Source of the DNA: Adiantum capillus-veneris
Taxonomy: Eukaryota > Streptophyta > Polypodiopsida > Polypodiales > Pteridaceae
Reading direction: 5' to 3'
DNA: 64,000 nucleotides
Assembly (NCBI GenBank): GCA_014529385.2
Contig: CM043952.1
Location: forward strand, 53,334,119-53,398,118
Part shown: piece by piece, positions 13,100 to 30,280 of the stretch
Numbering within the stretch: position 1 is the stretch's first letter
Layout of the letters: each line of letters begins with the position of its first letter
Program-made: the position numbers and the translations under genes
Notes under the pieces: generated by a model
The model's input: only the letters and a program-made list of their open reading frames with translations
What the model was told of the DNA's origin: nothing
The model's database searches: none

Positions 13100-13850
13100 A
13101 CCACCACTCAATGATCAGGAAATTTGCCTATGTCCTTTCTCACCGCTCTAGGTCATCACGCCATTTTGGCACTCAAACGAAGTCGAAATGCAACGAAACT
13201 TTAGGAGGAGGTCTAAGACACCTAGGGACACTATCCTACCAAGTTTGGTTGCAATCCGACACGGTACCAAAATCAAGATCCATCATGAATTAGGTCCTAA
13301 AAACTACAACAAAACTATCCAAAAAGGTTGACCTATGGTCTAGGAACACTCCTTATGGTCAAAACGTCAAAAAATAGTGATTTAAGCACTTAAATATGAA
13401 GATTAGGCTCACTAACACACAATCGCGAACCTTAACAAAACTGACAATGCTTACAGTTTATTGAAAGAGCAAGGAAAGAGAAACACTATGCAAGTTTCAA
13501 AATAAAAAACAGATTACCTAATCATTAGAAAAGTTGATTGCAAGTTGGAGCTTTGTAGTTGCTTGAGCGCACGTACAACAAAGCTTCTTTCTCTTTTGAA
13601 AGAAAAGCCCCCTTTCACATTAAGGTTATTTGAATTTAATTTCTAGGGCTTTCTAAATGGCTAGTGATCGGCTCACATGGGCTTTTGCACATATCATGAC
13701 AAAATTACAACTCACGGAATCGACCTGCTACTCTCGAATCAGGATTTACACAGAGTGTAGCTACACTAACTCAAAAAAATAATAGAGTAAAAATGTATGT
13801 CCGACTAAGTGTCCAACCAAGTGGGTGCCCGTTCATTCAATCCACCAACA
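13100..13850 (-). repeat. Candidate LTR (solo or truncated element)
   Basis: On the minus strand a purine run AGGAAGGAAGGAA is followed at 13850 by TGTTGGTGGATTGAATG, a plausible LTR start. An AATAAA-type signal appears further in (rc near 13459). The sequence just before the purine run would encode a tail such as the end of a gypsy pol. The outer end is not resolved and no target duplication was found, so the call is tentative. Confidence 0.35.
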
Positions 13851-14043
13851 TTCCTTCCTTCCTAGCTCGTGTTGTCCCTTGAAACGACCGTGTGCAATCT
13901 TGTTGTGAGGGTTGTCTTAGCTTTGTATTCAAGGTTGGTCTTTAGCTTGGGAAGTGCTTTGTCGTTGATGACGCTCCCCCCTTCCTTCAGTGGTTCATAT
14001 CTCTTGTGTTCTAGGTGAAATGTAAGAGTTGTGTTTAAGTGTT

Positions 14044-14931
14044 ATGGACAGAGGTCAAGCAAGGACAGGAAGAGGCAGGGCTAAGAAATTTCCTGGAAGA
14101 TGTTACAATTGCGGAGAGGAGGGCCACTATGCTCCAGATTTCCCTCACCCACCTAGGGAAAGGGGCAGCATGTATCCTCTGTTTGGTCGAGGCAGGGGTC
14201 AGGCACAATTTAATGGTCAAAGGGAGTAGCAATCAGTCGAAAACCAAGCACAGGCGGCTCCGTCAGGTAATGATGAAGTGCAAAGGGTTAATATTATTGG
14301 TGTTGACAGGCATGAGGTTGGTATTATGGCCAACAAAATAGCACGAGGCGAAAGAGAAACCGAGATGGAATGTGAAACTAGAGCAAAGAAGGGTAAAGAG
14401 AAGGTGAACGAAGGTAGAGAGCAGTCGAAGCCAAGCAGAAGAAGACGAAGATGAAAAATTACTCAAAAGGATTTTTAGTTGGGACGCGGTAATCCGGAAT
14501 ATGATCTGGTAAGAGATGTTCAAAATCAAAAGGCTAACATCACTTTTGGGTAGCTGCTTGCATTAAACCCTAAATTAAGGAGGCAGTGGTCAACCAACGT
14601 CAGTACGAGGCTTCCTCGAGTAGGAGGAGATGTGCATGCGGTACAAAATCTAGCCTTGAGGGTGGGGAGTTCGATCGATGTGCTTCTAGTGGTGGACATT
14701 TTGCTTGAAAAAAAGAAGCATGTTCAAGCCTACATTGATGGTGGTGCCCAAGTCTATGTGATCACCGAATCTGCTATGAGGGATATTGGTATTAAAGCTG
14801 TTGTCAGGTCCAATGTGCGCATGAGGATGGCCAACCATGCCAAAGCTCGGTGTTTAGGAGTGGCACAAGATGTGAAGGTAAAGGTTATGGGAGTTGAATG
14901 CTTAATCGATTTTTTTGTCATGAAAGCATGA
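14044..14931 (+). pseudogene. Element A gag C-terminus and protease
   Basis: From ATG 14044 one frame can be read with in-frame stops near 14227, 14451, 14467 and 14551. It starts with a basic stretch and a zinc knuckle CYNCGEEGHYAPDF, in which the last Cys of CCHC is Phe. Downstream come a charged linker, the words QKANITFG and LLALNPKLRRQW, and then a retropepsin: YIDGGAQVYVITE (DGGA active site), MRMANHAKARCLG (flap region), and in the next part PIILGRPWLLEIG. The Retrotrans_gag domain proper is missing upstream. Confidence 0.75.
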
Positions 14932-14935
14932 GAAA

Positions 14936-15552
14936 ATGCTTATCCAATTATATTGGGGAGGCCATGGTTGTTGGAAATTGGGGCCAAGCAAGACTGGGAG
15001 AAGGGGGTGTTTACTTTTGTCAGATTGGGAAAATGAAGGACAAATTGTGTTGGATTTAAAGGACAAGGAGAGCCGCTTTCATCCATCAGCCGGGGGAGAT
15101 AATCGAGACTTCAACACCAGTTATGAGTATGAAACTGAGTCGACTTATGATGAAGGGTTCACCAGTGTCGAAGAGGAGGAGAGCGACGAAGATTTATTGA
15201 AGTTGGATACAGATTTATTCGGAGTCACCATAGACTCTATCATTCCAAGGAAAGGTCTGCGAGTCCCTGTATGTAGTTTGAAGGCTAAAGAGGTGGAAGA
15301 TATGTTAGGGACAGATTTAACCAAGCAGGAGAAGGAAGGCTATATGGACCTATGTGAATCCTATCCTGACCTATTTGCGACAGAGTATAAAGATATGAGA
15401 GGAGCTAAAGGAGTGGAGCATCGGATCCTACTTAAAGACGGATGCAAGCCAAAAGCACAGAAGCTAAGGAGGTTGGGAGATATCAAGAAGGAGGCTCTAT
15501 GGCAGGAGATTAACAAGTTGCTCGAGACAGGTATTATATATCCAGTGAGTAG
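14936..15552 (+). pseudogene. Element A protease end to RT start
   Basis: After a frameshift near 15035 this frame runs through an acidic linker (VEEEESDEDLLKLD) and then the start of the gypsy RT region: LCESYPDLFATEYKDMRGA, HRILLKDGCKPKAQKLRR and EINKLLETGIIYPVS. The last phrase is the block just before the first RT motif. It ends abruptly at an insertion boundary and the next motif is found at 31600. Confidence 0.78.
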
Positions 15553-15763
15553 GTGACCAAAACTTTTTTTTCTGGGTTCATTATATGGAATCTAACGCAG
15601 ATTCCATCTTTGAGATTCAAAGGAAAGGGGAGGGTGTTTAAAGCAAAAATGTGCATACGGCACGTGGTGGAGAGAGCGGTGGATTCTTTTCGTGCATATT
15701 GAAGGCAGGTAAGGAGGAGTGAAGGACCGATTGCAGCGCAGACAGCGCATGGAGGCACATACA

Positions 15764-15824
<61 letters not shown>

Positions 15825-16276
15825 AGTGGCGGCTGTTGGATCTGCTGGCCTTGCAAATGGTTCTCTCCTCTCGTTTGTGCGATCTTTGGCTTGGTAGTAG
15901 ATGTGGAACAGAGCGAGATTTGGGGCAGAACGAGGGTGTGCGAGAGAAAATGGGGCAAAGGGAAGCTTACGCCTTTGTGAAGCTAATGGGCGGGCGGGCT
16001 AAGATTGTGAGACATGGATTTCATGTTAATCAGAGGATGTGGCATATTGCCTTCAATGAGAATTGATGCTGGCAATGGTTATGGAGGGTTGCAGGAAAAC
16101 ATGATATTTTCTATTGCTGTATCGTCAGCATTGTGTGCAGCAGATGAGATTTGTGGTCACCGAGTGGAGGAGAAAGAGACAGACAGTCGGACACTGCTAC
16201 TGTCGAGGGAGAGGGGGAGAGATTTTATTTGTTTTGTGCCTTAGTCCGCACTCATCTACAGAGCATGCATCATGCA

Positions 16277-16311
<35 letters not shown>

Positions 16312-16601
16312 GTTTTGAGCTGAGAATTTGCAGGGCATCAATTGCATGTTGAGCATGGTATGAGTTGTGCAGATAAGACAACGGGCAAGTTGGGTGAGAG
16401 ATGGCGGAGGCGCTGTGTGCGTGTGTGGTGTGTGTCTTGAAAGCATGCAACAGGTGGGCATGCTACAGGACAGTCCCAGGTGGGCGGCGACGCATCGACT
16501 GGACAGTTCTGTTCGTTTCACGCAGACAAAGGAAGGGAAAGGGCTGGCTGAGAACGATGGGTGATGAGAGTGGACACGACAAGAGGGAAAATCGCACGCT
16601 T
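15553..16601. other. Unclassified flank of insertion C
   Basis: No coding domain is recognised. Seen: a perfect 9-bp hairpin ATGGAATCT/AGATTCCAT at about 15586-15608, a (CT)n tract at 15767-15821 and another at 16278-16310. Apparent frames over the CT tracts are simple-sequence artefacts. The word aatggaatct also occurs near 31510, on the other side of B. Confidence 0.5.
15767..15821. repeat. (CT)n microsatellite
   Basis: About 55 bp of CT. A second, 33-bp CT tract lies at 16278-16310. Confidence 0.95.
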
Positions 16602-20741
<4,140 letters not shown>

Positions 20742-20756
20742 TCCACCCCCTCTAAA
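20742..20756 (-). other. Polypurine tract of B
   Basis: The minus strand reads AGAGGGGGTGGA directly before the TGTCG start of the 3' LTR. It would prime plus-strand DNA synthesis during reverse transcription. Confidence 0.75.
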
Positions 20757-20799
20757 CCTGCACATCCTCCGGTATGTGCCACATTATTTCTTTGTAAGA

Positions 20800-22137
20800 T
20801 CATCCCTCTTTTATATCTTCCTTGCTTTCTTCTTCACTAGATGATTCCAAATCTTCATCTTCACTTTGATCTTTACCTGTGGTTTGCTCTTCTTCCTCAT
20901 CAACATCTTCTGGATCATTGTCTCCTCTTCTCTTAAACATTTTGATCCTTTTTCCTGCAATGGGAATCTTTACTTCTGTACCATCTAGTTCATACAAGCT
21001 GTAAGTAGCATTTTCATGCACATGCTTTACAACATACGGTCCAAACCATCTTTTTGAAAACTTACGCATGATTGTGTGCTGGTTATCAAGGCTACTATCA
21101 TACACCAAAACCTAGTCACCTTTGTCAATTGCTTTGCTCCTGAGTCAATGTCGCTTATCAAAGTATTTCTTGTTTTTCAACCTTGCATTTTTGAGTCGTT
21201 CTTTTGCAGCTTCAATGTCTCCAGGTCTTCTTTCTAGCTGCCTTATACGCAGTGCAAGGAGATCTTCCCTGCTAAGTCTCTCTTGCCAAGGTAGTACATT
21301 CCATGTGGGAATTGTATCTTCAATCGGCATCACTGGCTTTTGACCATACATTAGCTCCGCAGGCATGTAGCCAGTTACTGAGCTATGTGTTGTATGATCA
21401 GCCCATAAAGCATATGGTAACAGTTTTGGCCACTCACCAACTCTTCCTTCGCAAGCCTTCGCCAAAGCTTTGATGATAGGAGGATGCCCTCTTTCACTCT
21501 TTCCATTGCCTTCAGGGTTGTAAGCTGTAGTAAGAGAAAGCTTGATTCCTAATCTAGAAAAGAACTCCCTTTCTTCTTCGGCATCCAGTTCACCTCTATC
21601 TGCAGTGATTTTTTCCACACAACCATAACGGCAAATCACCTCATCAAGAAGGAATTTGCACATAGCTTCTATGGTTTTAGCTCTTAATGCTCTTCCTTCA
21701 ACCTGGTTAGTTAGGTCCTCTCGTGCAAGAACCAAGTATCTCATCTGCCAGAGTCCTAGAGGCATTGTGACTAGATCCACAACCCATTTATAGTGCATGG
21801 CTAGTGGATATATAGGGTGCAATCCATCACGATGTCGAACATTTGAATACACTTGACAAGTTACACATGTCTCTACAAACTGAGATACATCTTTATACAT
21901 ACCCTTCCACCAGTATTTTTCTTTCAACTTGGAGAAGGTTGCCCATACACCCCTGTGTCCAGCCCATAGACTCTCATGAAACTCTTGCATGAGCTTTACT
22001 TGAGTCTCTTTTTTACATATAACCCTTTGTGGTGTAGCACCCTTTTGTTTAGGATGCTTCCACAAGTACCCATCCCTCAAAAAGTACCCATATGATTTCC
22101 TGCGTATCCTCTTGAATTCTTGTTCAGACCAATCATC
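20800..22137 (-). pseudogene. Element B integrase
   Basis: Frame 21145-22080 encodes the core. HESLWAGHRGVW and CVTCQVYS form the HHCC zinc site, and the catalytic triad is seen as Asp in VVDLVTM (about residue 100), Asp in ITADRGELD (about 161) and Glu in GNGKSERG (about 195). The C-terminal part continues in the same frame after a TGA at 21145-21147 and a TAG shortly after, with a GPY/F module (KRWFGPYVVKHV) and an acidic tail (DVDEEEEQ...SSSEEES). A TAG at 22138 separates it from RT-RNase H. Integrase joins cDNA to host DNA; the stops make this copy inactive. Confidence 0.85.
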
Positions 22138-24249
22138 CTATTTTGTTAGAGTACTCAAGTAGCTTCCAATAAGAAGCCAATCACCTTCATAAATCTCTTT
22201 CAAGAATGATTCAAGTAGATTAGTCATGCAGACATTGTTACCTTTGACATGAGAGATAGAATAGAACTTTGTGCCTACATCATCTCCCTCGTTAATCATT
22301 TGTGACTCATCTTCATACCTTGCCCTTGATAGCATATCTGCCACTATATTGTCTTTACCTGCAATGTGCTTAAACTCAGGATTTAAGGACTTAATGTAGG
22401 CAATCCACCACAACATAGCAATGTCTGGAGTTGAGCAGCTTGTATTCATCCCAAGAAGTGGTAGACAATATGTTTCTACAACCACACATGCACCAATTAG
22501 GTACTCTTTCCCACTTTTCAAGGCTGCAACCATACCCCATAACTCTCTCTTTATCTGTGGATAGTTTCTTTGGCGAGCACTTAGCACCTTTGCTCCAAAT
22601 CTTACCACATACCTGTGTCCTTCTTTGTCATCTTGCCCTATTGCCCATCCAATCCCTGTAGGACTGGTGTCTACTGTCACAATTACTGGCCTTTGACACT
22701 CATAGTCTACCTTTCTCAAAGTTGTTGCTGACTGGAGCAACTCCTTTAGCTTTTTCATGGATTTTACATGTGCTTCTGTCCATTTAAACTTCTGATTCTT
22801 TCTAAGCAGCTGATAAAGAGGATCAGCTACATGTGCATAATGTGGAATCCAAATAACATAGAAGACACATGCTCCCAGAAACCTTCTAACCTCAGTGATG
22901 CTAGTGCACGTTTCTTTCATTCTTTGGATGGCATCTGCCTTTGTTGGAGAAGGTTTTCTACCATATGGCACGCACATGTGCCCCACAATAAGCTCTTCAT
23001 TGACACCAAACATAGACTTTTTCCCTGACAATGTAAGATTCACTTCTTCCAACCTAGACAAAATTTTATCACAATCATTTATGTGATTTACCACAAACCT
23101 GCGACATCCCTTGAGATCCAAAGCTTCATCTTTGTCACTTTCTTCACATCCTTTGATAGGCAAATCATCAATGAAAGGCATTGTGATTTGAGGAATAAAG
23201 TCACGTAAGACCTTATTCATCCCACTCATCATATGTGCGACCCAGTTGGTTGCTCCCTGTGGCAAGGTACACATCCTTACCAAACCCAAAGGTGTCCTCA
23301 TGGTTGTCAAGTCTCTGCTTTCGATTGCAAGCTGAAATTGATCATACCCTGAGTAGAGATCCCCCATTGAGTAGATTGACCTCCCTGCAAATGCCTCTGC
23401 AAACTCATCCACAATTGGACCTGTACCTATATTTCTAATTGTCACCTTGTTCATTGGTTGCATATCTTGGATGAAGCGTAGAGAACCATTCTTCTTCGAA
23501 ATTGTGAACCACCTGTTTGAGTATGGAGCACAAGAAGGCTCCAAGATTCCCATTTTTATTTTCTCATTCAGTAGCTCTACTAACTTTGGCAAATGAGCCT
23601 TTGGAACCGGAATAGGCCGCAGATTCCAAGGCACATGAGGTATTGTGAAAATTACCATAGGAGCTACAATAGAAGGATCAACACATCCTATCTCATGTGG
23701 CTCAAATGCAAAAGCCTTACCATGCTTTGAAAGAATTTCTTTGAAGCACTTTGTCTCCTCCTGTGTTAGAAACTCCTCACGACCAATCTGCAAGTCTTGG
23801 AAAGACTCCTTTGTGAAGGTATGCCCAATCTTTTTAGGATTCCTCAAACTTGGTTGTAAAGAAGCCTGCTCAATCTTTTCCCTGTTGTTGGGTGGTAAGG
23901 GTGAAGCTACTGGTTTCACCTTCTTTGCTACATTCTTGTATTTAGTTTCAACATGGACTTCCGGGCCAACTGTTTGGCTTTCTTTAAAGGCTTCTATTAC
24001 TTGATACATTTCCATAGAGCAAACTTCCACAACTTCATTTTCAAGATGCAAACTAGACCCCATTATAGCATCAAGCTCACCCATAGTATCTACAAAAGAA
24101 ACTTGTTCACACAAACCCAAAACATTTTCAGTAGGCTCTAGCAACCCACTCTTTTTCATGCCTATTTGTACATTATGCACATATTGCCTCTCGCATCTCT
24201 TCAAATCTTCAAGTTTTGTAAAACATACTGATCCATTCTTTGTTACCAA
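22138..24249 (-). pseudogene. Element B reverse transcriptase and RNase H
   Basis: A 703-codon open frame. RT blocks: LRPIPVPKAHLPKLVELL, YSNRWFTISKKNGSLRF, SMGDLYSGYDQFQLAI, TPLGLVRMCTLPQGATN, and the catalytic MPFIDDLPIKG (F-x-D-D, about residue 358). Then VGHMCVPYGRKPSPTKADAI and RRFLGACVFY. RNase H: VTVDTSPTGIGWAIG (about residue 525), RELWGMVAALK and HIAGKDNIVADMLSRA. The frame is complete through RNase H and ends at a TAG (AAA TAG GAT). The region between the protease stop (24327) and this frame is shifted, so it is not continuous with protease. Confidence 0.88.
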
Positions 24250-24326
24250 GGAGCTCGTTGAAAACGCTTCACCTATTTTTGGATCAAGCGAGACCCTTTT
24301 TCTTTTTGTACCACTGCAATCCCGCT

Positions 24327-24980
24327 TTACAATGGTACTTGGCCAAAACCCATCATTTCTCTATGATCATGAAACTCTTTGCTCACCTTTGGTGGAGGAT
24401 GTTCTCTGAGGTTGTAACGATTTCTTTCATGGTTCACACAAACTGTGAGAAATTGGACAGCTCGTTTACCATCTTTGCTACGTATCCTAGCATATGCTGA
24501 ACCATCATCCATTACCTTTGTTTCCATTCGAACTCCCACAATGTAGGGCTGTCCAAGGATGAGATGATATGAAGATGTATCCTGTACAAAGAAGTTTTGG
24601 TCAATCTTTACATCACCTATTGTTACCTTCACACCTGGACATGCTGCATACAATTCACCGGATGAATTGTTTGCCACTTTTACCATCCAGCCATGATCTG
24701 TGTCCATCGGCCATTTGCACTTGTTGTAGAGACTCTTTGACATTATGTTTATTTCTGAACCATGGTCAATCAAGGCAACAAATGGCTCTTCAAGATCACC
24801 TACCTTGACCAAAGTTTCTGTAGTAGCTCTTGCCCAATGACTTCGTGAATAGTAACTCCTAGGAATATCTTCAACTTCTTCATCATCATTTGAGAAATGC
24901 TCTTGCTTCACTCTCCCACTATATTGGTAGTGATAGCTGTTTTTCGGCTCTCCATAATTGCCATAGTAAGTTACTCCACC
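24327..24980 (-). pseudogene. Element B protease
   Basis: Retropepsin-like domain. Active-site wording is FVALIDHGSEINIMSKSLY, with D-H-G in place of the common D-T-G or D-S-G. This DHGSE form replaces the middle residue but keeps the Asp and Gly. Downstream come WMVKVANNSSGEL (flap) and YHLILGQPYIVG (the ILG block). Coding wording extends up to about 24978 (TYYGNYGEPKNSYHYQY), where insertion F cuts it off from gag. It ends at TAA 24327-24329. Confidence 0.8.
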
Positions 24981-24985
24981 CTACC

Positions 24986-26533
24986 AAATTCACCTAAACG
25001 CTATGGCTATCCTTACCATTTCACTGTACATAGGCGTGTGTGAGTTAGGGGACTTTTCCCATATCTTCTTAAAAACCCTCAGCTAGCTAGTCACTGGGCT
25101 AGTTGAGCCAAAAAAATAAAAGTATATTATGACCTCTTTGTGTGTAAATATTTCATTGTATATATGGCCTAAATATAGGGATTTTTTATAATTATTTTGG
25201 TATTTTATTTAAATATTCTACTTAGGTGTGTGTTTTATTAAACCTATGTATACCTTCTTTCATTCTATTACACCATAATTATATTTTTTGCCAATATTGT
25301 ACATACTCTAACCTCATATTTTTCCTTTATACAAGTCACTCCCACATTTTCACCCTCACCCTCGTGAAAACAAAAAATTGATTTCTACTCATTGGTTACT
25401 TTTATTATATTATTTACTTGCATACCTTTTCCTCTTTCACCCAAAATAATTCAAGGAGGGACCATATCATATGATTCCACTATCTTTCCTTATCCATAAC
25501 TCCTCCATATTTTTATTATTATTTTTACTCATTATTCTAACACCATGTGCTCATTGAGCTAAAGTCCATGAATAGTCCATACACTAGTCCCACCATGTAT
25601 ATATTTCTTTATTCACCAATAATCCTGCTCCATGCATGGGTCAAGGGCAACTTGGATGCTTTGTATTATAATATGACAAAGGAGGGGCTCACTCTTGGAT
25701 GCATTGTACAAATTCAACAAAGGAGGGGGCCACTAAAAGACTTTTGTAGGCATAAAAAATAGGCTTTTTGGTGAGAAATTTGGCACCTATCTCCACTTTG
25801 AATTTGGAGCGGTGGTCAAAAGAGAAAATGTAGCCCACGCTCTGAATAATCACCTCAAATTTTTTCATGATTTTTGGAGCTACCAGCGGTGAGATATGAT
25901 TTTTTGAGTGGACCCCAATCTGCCCACTTTTCTCACAAGTAGCCCATAGTCTTCTCTCACCCTTCCACACACCTACTCACTCTTACACATCCCTCCCTCT
26001 CCTTCCCTCACTCAAACCTGCAATTTCCATGGCTTCTCCCACCCTCTTCACCATTATCCTTCTCTCTCATCCCTATAGTTCTTTTATGAACCTCTATGTA
26101 CATACACCATCTCTATGCCTCTCTCTATTATCTCCAAAGTACAATTCCATCTTAACCCTTATATATATACATAAATTCAGCATGTGTACTATGCTTAACC
26201 TCTGCAAATCAAGAGATCTCATCAATGTAATTACCATTTTCATCGTGATAATCAACCTTAGCGGCGGTGGCGTAAAGAAGAGAAGACGAAGAAGAAGATC
26301 GATAGTCATTTTGAGAACCTACACAAGTAAGTCCACAACTTCTTCAAGCTTCACCATCACAAGGATTTTCTCACTTCATTCAACCATCTTACTCCAACCA
26401 TCCACCCCATTCTACCCATTGTAAATATATCATTAACTTTCTAGTGATTACTAACACTAACCACTAACATACTAACACAAAATAGCATTGACCTAACCAT
26501 AAAAGACACCTCACCTCAAGACATGTAAAAAGT

Positions 26534-26570
<37 letters not shown>

Positions 26571-27599
26571 TACTTACTTTCACCTTATCTACCATCAATA
26601 ATGCTCTCTTTTGAGCCCACACCCATGACTTAAGCAGACAAAGAAGGCCCGCAATGTTTTGATATTCAAAAAAATCATAATCCTAATTTGTTAGCTTGTA
26701 AATTAGGATTTCCAATAATCTTAATGAGGGGTCTCCAACCTATAAATAGGCCCCTCTCCTTCTTGTAAAACAACCTCCAACATCTCACATAGCACCCCAA
26801 CACTCTATGCGTGAGGAGAGACTAAGGTGTAGCAACCACTTGTGAGCTTCACTCTTGGTGTGAGAGAAGCCTTCAAGCTACACATTGCAAGTGAGAGAGC
26901 GTGAGTTCCACAAATCTCAAAACCACTATTGTACATGCTCCTTCATCATCAATAAATTGAGGTTTGGTGCATCAAAGGCGTGATTCGACGTTCAAATCTT
27001 CGTCCTTCCATTTGTGCAATACGGTTTGGTGAATTCAAGGTGACTTGTGTATTTTGAGTTTTTATCGGTTGATCTTGATTTTAGAAAGTGTTTTAGTGTG
27101 TTTTTCATTGCCAGTTTTGTGTCCATTGTAAGAGGGTATTGTGGTGAGAGGTCTCCCACACCCTAAGACAGTGTGTGTGTGTGTGTGTTGGCAATGATTA
27201 GCAATCACTAAGCATTGAGTGAGTTTTGTACAAGTTCTACGATAGCATCATAACGAACCATCTCCATTTGCAAGTCACAAATAAGGTATTACGCAAGATC
27301 CTTTCCTCTCTCTCTTCCCTTTGCTCTAGCTCTCTCTGGTCCATTTCATGTGTGTCTTGGTGTGAGGTTGCTTGTGTGTGTTGTGTGGTGCATCTTCTTG
27401 GTTGTGCCAAAATCTCTCTTGCGTCCTAGTTCGCATACCATAACTAGGTGGTGCCCCTATCTTGTTTGGGTTTGGCTGTGGGTTTGCTGTTTTGTTGTGC
27501 TTGTGGTTGCCCCAGCCCCAATTGAGCAGCATGGGAGCCTTGAGGGGTGTTTAGAGGTCGCCTCTCTTGTTGCCCGCCCCGGACCGCCTCAGTAGCATC
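24986..27599 (+). mobile_element. Insertion F between gag and protease of B
   Basis: B coding sequence stops at about 27604 and resumes at about 24985. The word CTACC lies on both sides (24981-24985 and 27600-27604), a 5-bp duplication typical of LTR-retrotransposon insertion. The 2.6-kb insert has no pol coding. Its plus strand has a TATA box (tataaatagg, 26741-26750) followed about 210 bp later by aataaa (26951), as in an LTR promoter and poly(A) signal, so it may be a large solo LTR. Its ends are not TG...CA (AAATTC... and ...GCATC), which leaves the class open. It holds a CT tract (26535-26568) and a GT tract (27170-27188). Confidence 0.6.
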
Positions 27600-27604
27600 C
27601 TACC

Positions 27605-29367
27605 ACAGCTCCATCATTCTCCTTATTTTGTAGTTGCATCCCTTGTGTCTTTGAGGTTTCCCCTTCAACCTGTGGACGAGAAACTTCAGCAAGGGTTTGC
27701 CTCTTCCTCTTGATGATGTCAATGATCTCCTCATGGAATTCAAGCTTTGCAATGCCAAGAACTTCTCCCAGAGTAAACTCAATCTTGCTATTCAAGATCC
27801 TTTCCTCCAAGACTTTCTTTAAATCTGTAGCAACTTCAATATCAGATTGTAGTTTATAAGTTGGGCCTTTTGTCTTACCTTTCGTTGGCTCTTTCTTCTT
27901 TCCTGTTGTAGACTCCTCCATGAGTACTTCAGGTGGAGATGCTCCTTGTGTTGAGGGTGTTTGAGAAGGCATTGAGTCGCTTCTTCCCCCACTTCTAGAA
28001 GCTCTTTTTGATGGTCCTTCATCAGCATTCTCACGTCTGCGCTTCTCTTCTACAATTGCCTCATTTTGTTGGCATTTTGTAATGTAGGCATGCACTGACA
28101 ATGAGTCCACTGGATCATTCCATCCTGTTTCTAGATGTATGCAATCACCTGCTTCATGTAAAATCTCTTTTGTAAGCTTTCCCTTTTTAGCTAATTGCAT
28201 GACATTTGGCCAAATTTGACCATGATGGTCACTCACCTCTTCATCACAAAAATGCTCAATTTTTACTCCATAAGTAGCTGCCTCAACTGAAGAGCTAGCA
28301 TGGTTAGGTGCCATATCTTCAACTAAGGTTTGCATTCCCCCCTTCCCAAAGTTAGTTCTCAAAGGTAGACCTGTCTCTCTTAAGTGGATTTTACCATCCT
28401 TAAAAAAGACAACATCTTTTGACAAAGCATCACTAAAATCATCACAATCCCTTCTTACATGGTCTGTACTATCACACCAAATACATCTATTAACAAACCC
28501 TTCTTTGGGCTGTTGTCTTTGCCTAGGAAGTGGACTTGATGGTTGGAATTTTTCTTCAAGCTTTGCAAACTTCACCTTCAAGTCACGCATTCCCTTCACA
28601 AGATCATCTAGCATGGACTCATCAAACTTAGGAGCGATAAAAGTAGGCTTTACCATTTTGTCAGAAGTTGAGGTGGAAGGACTTGTAGTGTTTACTACCA
28701 TCTTGTCCCTTCTTCTTTGTCGTTTGGCAAGCAGTGAGACAGCACCTTCAACCTCATTCTAGTCGGTCTTTAGTCCTTGCTCAGCATCTTTATCTTCAAG
28801 AAGAAGCTGCAAATTTTCTTGAAACTCTTTACCTGCAGCTTGTAAGAAAAGATCTGTCTTCTCTGCATCTAGTGTGGCCTTTTCTGTCCTGGTGAGTTGT
28901 GCATAGCACCGCTCAAATTCCCTAAGTAGCTCTGTTATTGATAGTCCTTGCTTTGGCTTGACTACCCATTCTAAGAATGTCCTTTTGGTCACTCTCTCAG
29001 AGTCCTCCATGAAATATTCCTCCTTTAAAGCTACTTTGAGTTCTTCCCAATTTCTCCCATGCCCATCTTTAATTACCCTAACATGCTCTCTAATTTCTGG
29101 AGCAACAACTAGCTCAAAGCTTTGAATCATCTCACCTTCTGACACGCGATGCAGCTCCATCTCCTTCACATACTCGCTTAAGTACTTGGTTACATCTTTG
29201 CCATTGAACCGATCCATTCTATTGACGACTACTTGTATGGCCTTCGTTGCTGAAATCTCCCTTCTTTCAATGGCATGTTGTTGTTGCATGAACATTGCAA
29301 ATGCTTGAAACATTTGCATTGTTGCTGGGTCAAAATGCATACCCTGTTGCTCAACATGATCACCCAT
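27605..29367 (-). pseudogene. Element B gag
   Basis: From ATG 29367 (MGDHVEQQGMHFD) one frame runs to insertion F, with one in-frame TAG at 28759-28761. Seen: a capsid-like domain (NRMDRFNGKDVTKYLSEYVK, MIQSFELVVAPEIREHV, TKRTFLEWVVKPKQGLS, LLREFERCYAQL), then after the TAG a linker, a CCHC knuckle CIWCDSTDHVRRDC, and a basic C-terminal region with KIEFTLGEVLGIAK. Gag would build the particle. The TAG breaks it unless it is read through. Confidence 0.8.
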
Positions 29368-29398
29368 GGTTATCCACAAAATATCACCCTGGCAGTTT

Positions 29399-29414
29399 CG
29401 CGTCAGGTTCACCA
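29399..29414 (-). other. Primer binding site candidate of B
   Basis: The minus strand reads TGGTGAACCTGACG six bases after the CGACA end of the 5' LTR. It begins TGG, as required to pair with the CCA end of a tRNA, but I cannot name the tRNA. Confidence 0.5.
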
Positions 29415-29420
29415 AAAATA

Positions 29421-30245
29421 TGTCGATAAATTTGCGGTCTTGCCAGGAAAGCACCGGGCTTATGGCTGTGAGAGTTTGTGATAGAACTCAACAAAAACTA
29501 TATGAAGGAGTTAAACCATAGATGCCATGAAGACTAGGGTTTGGAAAGAAGTGCAATCAAAGAAGACTCACTCTTTCTCTCTTGCACTCACACACACAAA
29601 GAAGGAACACAAAAGAGAATGTCAAAACAATACGAAAATGAAAACATCAAGGCTATGGTCATATCGTATCATGGGTAATATGAAAAGGTTAATAGATGAG
29701 TTAATGGCATTCAATCTTGACTGACCAAATAGGCTACGAATTGTTCTTTGGAATTGTAGTTTTGTGCTTACCATTATATATATATTTTGTCTAGTGATTG
29801 GGATTAATTGTGTGTACAAATCCTCTTGGTTCATAGCAAGATAACTATGCTTACGTCAAAAAAAAAGTTATAGTCTATGAGAGGTAGTATGATGGGATCC
29901 GGTGATAGAAGTATTTCATTAAGACTTTCTGGGCCAAAGAGAAACACTATACGTTGTTGAAAGTGAATTTTTTGGCTAATCCATACGTTAATTCTAATAG
30001 ATCGTACAGAGTGAAAGCGATAGAAATGATCATCATGTGGGTTATTCATCTAGGATAGTATGTAAGAAATGTAGATATGAAAGAAGTGAAGAGATGAGAA
30101 GTTTCCCTCCCAAGCCCTATTCTTGCCCGTAGGTAATAAGGATACTGTGGGGAGAGATGTACATGTAGAAAAGAGAACCTAGAATTTGCAGAGAGGATGA
30201 ATTACTAAGAATGAGAGAGATAGGTTTGGTTAAGGAGATGAGATT

Positions 30246-30280
<35 letters not shown>

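Noticed and set aside
24986-27599. Intron in element B
   Set aside because: The boundaries are not GT...AG and a 5-bp direct duplication flanks the segment; it fits insertion.
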